DNA from: Vibrio tapetis subsp. tapetis
GTDB lineage: Bacteria > Pseudomonadota > Gammaproteobacteria > Enterobacterales > Vibrionaceae
Direction: 5' to 3'
NCBI RefSeq assembly: GCF_900233005.1
Contig: NZ_LT960611.1
Span: forward strand, 868,001 to 932,000
DNA length: 64,000 nucleotides
A model generated the notes under the pieces. That model saw only the letters and a program-made list of their open reading frames with translations, was not told the origin of the DNA and made no database searches. Below, piece by piece: positions 63,443-64,000 of this stretch. Position numbers and translations under genes: made by a program. The stretch's first letter is position 1, and every line of letters begins with the position of its first letter.

Positions 63443-64000
63443 TTACGATTCAATTTTCGCAGGCTCTTTTGGCAAGGATACATGAAGTAAGAAGTAACCT
63501 AACACCGCAGCGGTCGTCGACCCCATCAAAATACCTAGACGAGCTAGTGTATCAAACTCAGCGCTGGTTCCTGTAAAGGCCAATGAAGAGATGAAGATAG
63601 ACATGGTAAACCCAATGCCACACAAAACAGAAACAGCAAATATGTGCTTGAAGTTCACCCCTTGCGGCAGTTTCGCAACGCCAAACTTAACGGGTAACCA
63701 ACTGAAGCTGAAAATACCAAGCGGCTTACCAACTAACAACCCTAAAGCAATACCTAATGGCAACATGCTCGTCAGACTAGACATTGAAATGCCTTCTAAA
63801 GAGATGCCTGCATTGGCAAACGCAAAGATAGGTAAAATCAAGAATGCAACGTATGGATGAAGTGCATGCTCCATATGTTTCAACGGGGAGCGTTCACCCG
63901 CATTCCCCTTCAGTGGGATAGCAAAGCCGATAACAACACCTGCAAGTGTCGCATGTACTCCAGATTTAAGTACGCTGAACCACAAAATTGCACCAATGAT
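63443..64000 (-). CDS. nhaA: Na+/H+ antiporter NhaA, partial (C-terminal part)
   Basis: The frame stays open to the right edge of the window, so the N terminus lies beyond 64000. The visible 185 or so residues cover the C-terminal half: [41 protein letters not shown] (the TM10 region with the conserved lysine-bearing segment downstream), [56 protein letters not shown], and a final span. NhaA exchanges Na+ for 2H+ across the inner membrane for sodium and pH tolerance. [10 protein letters not shown] is diagnostic of the family. Confidence 0.93.
   Translation of the reverse strand: MIGAILWFSVLKSGVHATLAGVVIGFAIPLKGNAGERSPLKHMEHALHPYVAFLILPIFAFANAGISLEGISMSSLTSMLPLGIALGLLVGKPLGIFSFSWLPVKFGVAKLPQGVNFKHIFAVSVLCGIGFTMSIFISSLAFTGTSAEFDTLARLGILMGSTTAAVLGYFLLHVSLPKEPAKIES

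Noticed and set aside
1..64000. tRNA, rRNA, CRISPR, prophage, integron and toxin-antitoxin genes
   Set aside because: I read for these and found none; the group II intron is the only mobile element seen.

Overview
The window looks like a stretch of the larger chromosome of a Vibrio species. The basis is the family content (TyrR, QueD, class I fumarase, CosR beside a BCCT carrier, PsrA beside FadE, psp and sap operons, two-adaptor RND pump) and gene orders I recall from Vibrio cholerae (asnS-aspC, sdaC-sdaA, ycjX-ycjF-tyrR, tag-RND-psp-sap). Species cannot be settled from the sequence alone. No rRNA, tRNA, CRISPR, prophage or defence island was seen. Most of the window is ordinary core genome.

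Layout. 1-6970: MarR regulator with a VOC protein, two DUF genes, rimJ, tyrR, ycjF and ycjX, all on the minus strand. 7138-16708: fumarase, pabB, a two-receiver GGDEF regulator, nudL, the serine pair sdaC-sdaA, a GNAT enzyme and queD. 16995-28428: a chemoreceptor with a haem-c motif, asnS, an HD-GYP protein, aspC, an Aer-like receptor, and a cNMP/CBS/nucleotidyltransferase protein with a DnaQ-like exonuclease. 28515-36218: BCCT carrier divergent from cosR, then a TRAP transporter operon followed by its probable two-component system. 36625-42896: rRNA-modification-type enzymes, an NSS amino acid carrier with a perfect TyrR box, cardiolipin synthase and metC. 42944-45033: a group II intron, apparently class C, lying directly behind the tag terminator. 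45130-59862: an envelope-stress and antimicrobial-resistance block (tag, RND pump with two adaptors, pspABC divergent from pspF, sapABCDF, DUF2927). 59941-64000: fadE, psrA, a candidate small-RNA locus, a 7-bp tandem repeat and the C-terminal part of nhaA.

How it fits together. TyrR is encoded at the left and probably controls the NSS carrier at 38411. CosR probably controls compatible-solute uptake by the neighbouring BCCT carrier. The NarL-type regulator at 31043 probably acts on the TRAP operon, where a perfect 7-2-7 palindrome lies upstream of dctP. PsrA probably controls fadE.

Things that stand out. Reading frames are broken in the RND pump (5-bp repeat expansion), in pspF (loss of the helix-turn-helix frame) and possibly at the start of nudL. 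Three in one window means assembly error must be excluded before any is given a biological meaning.
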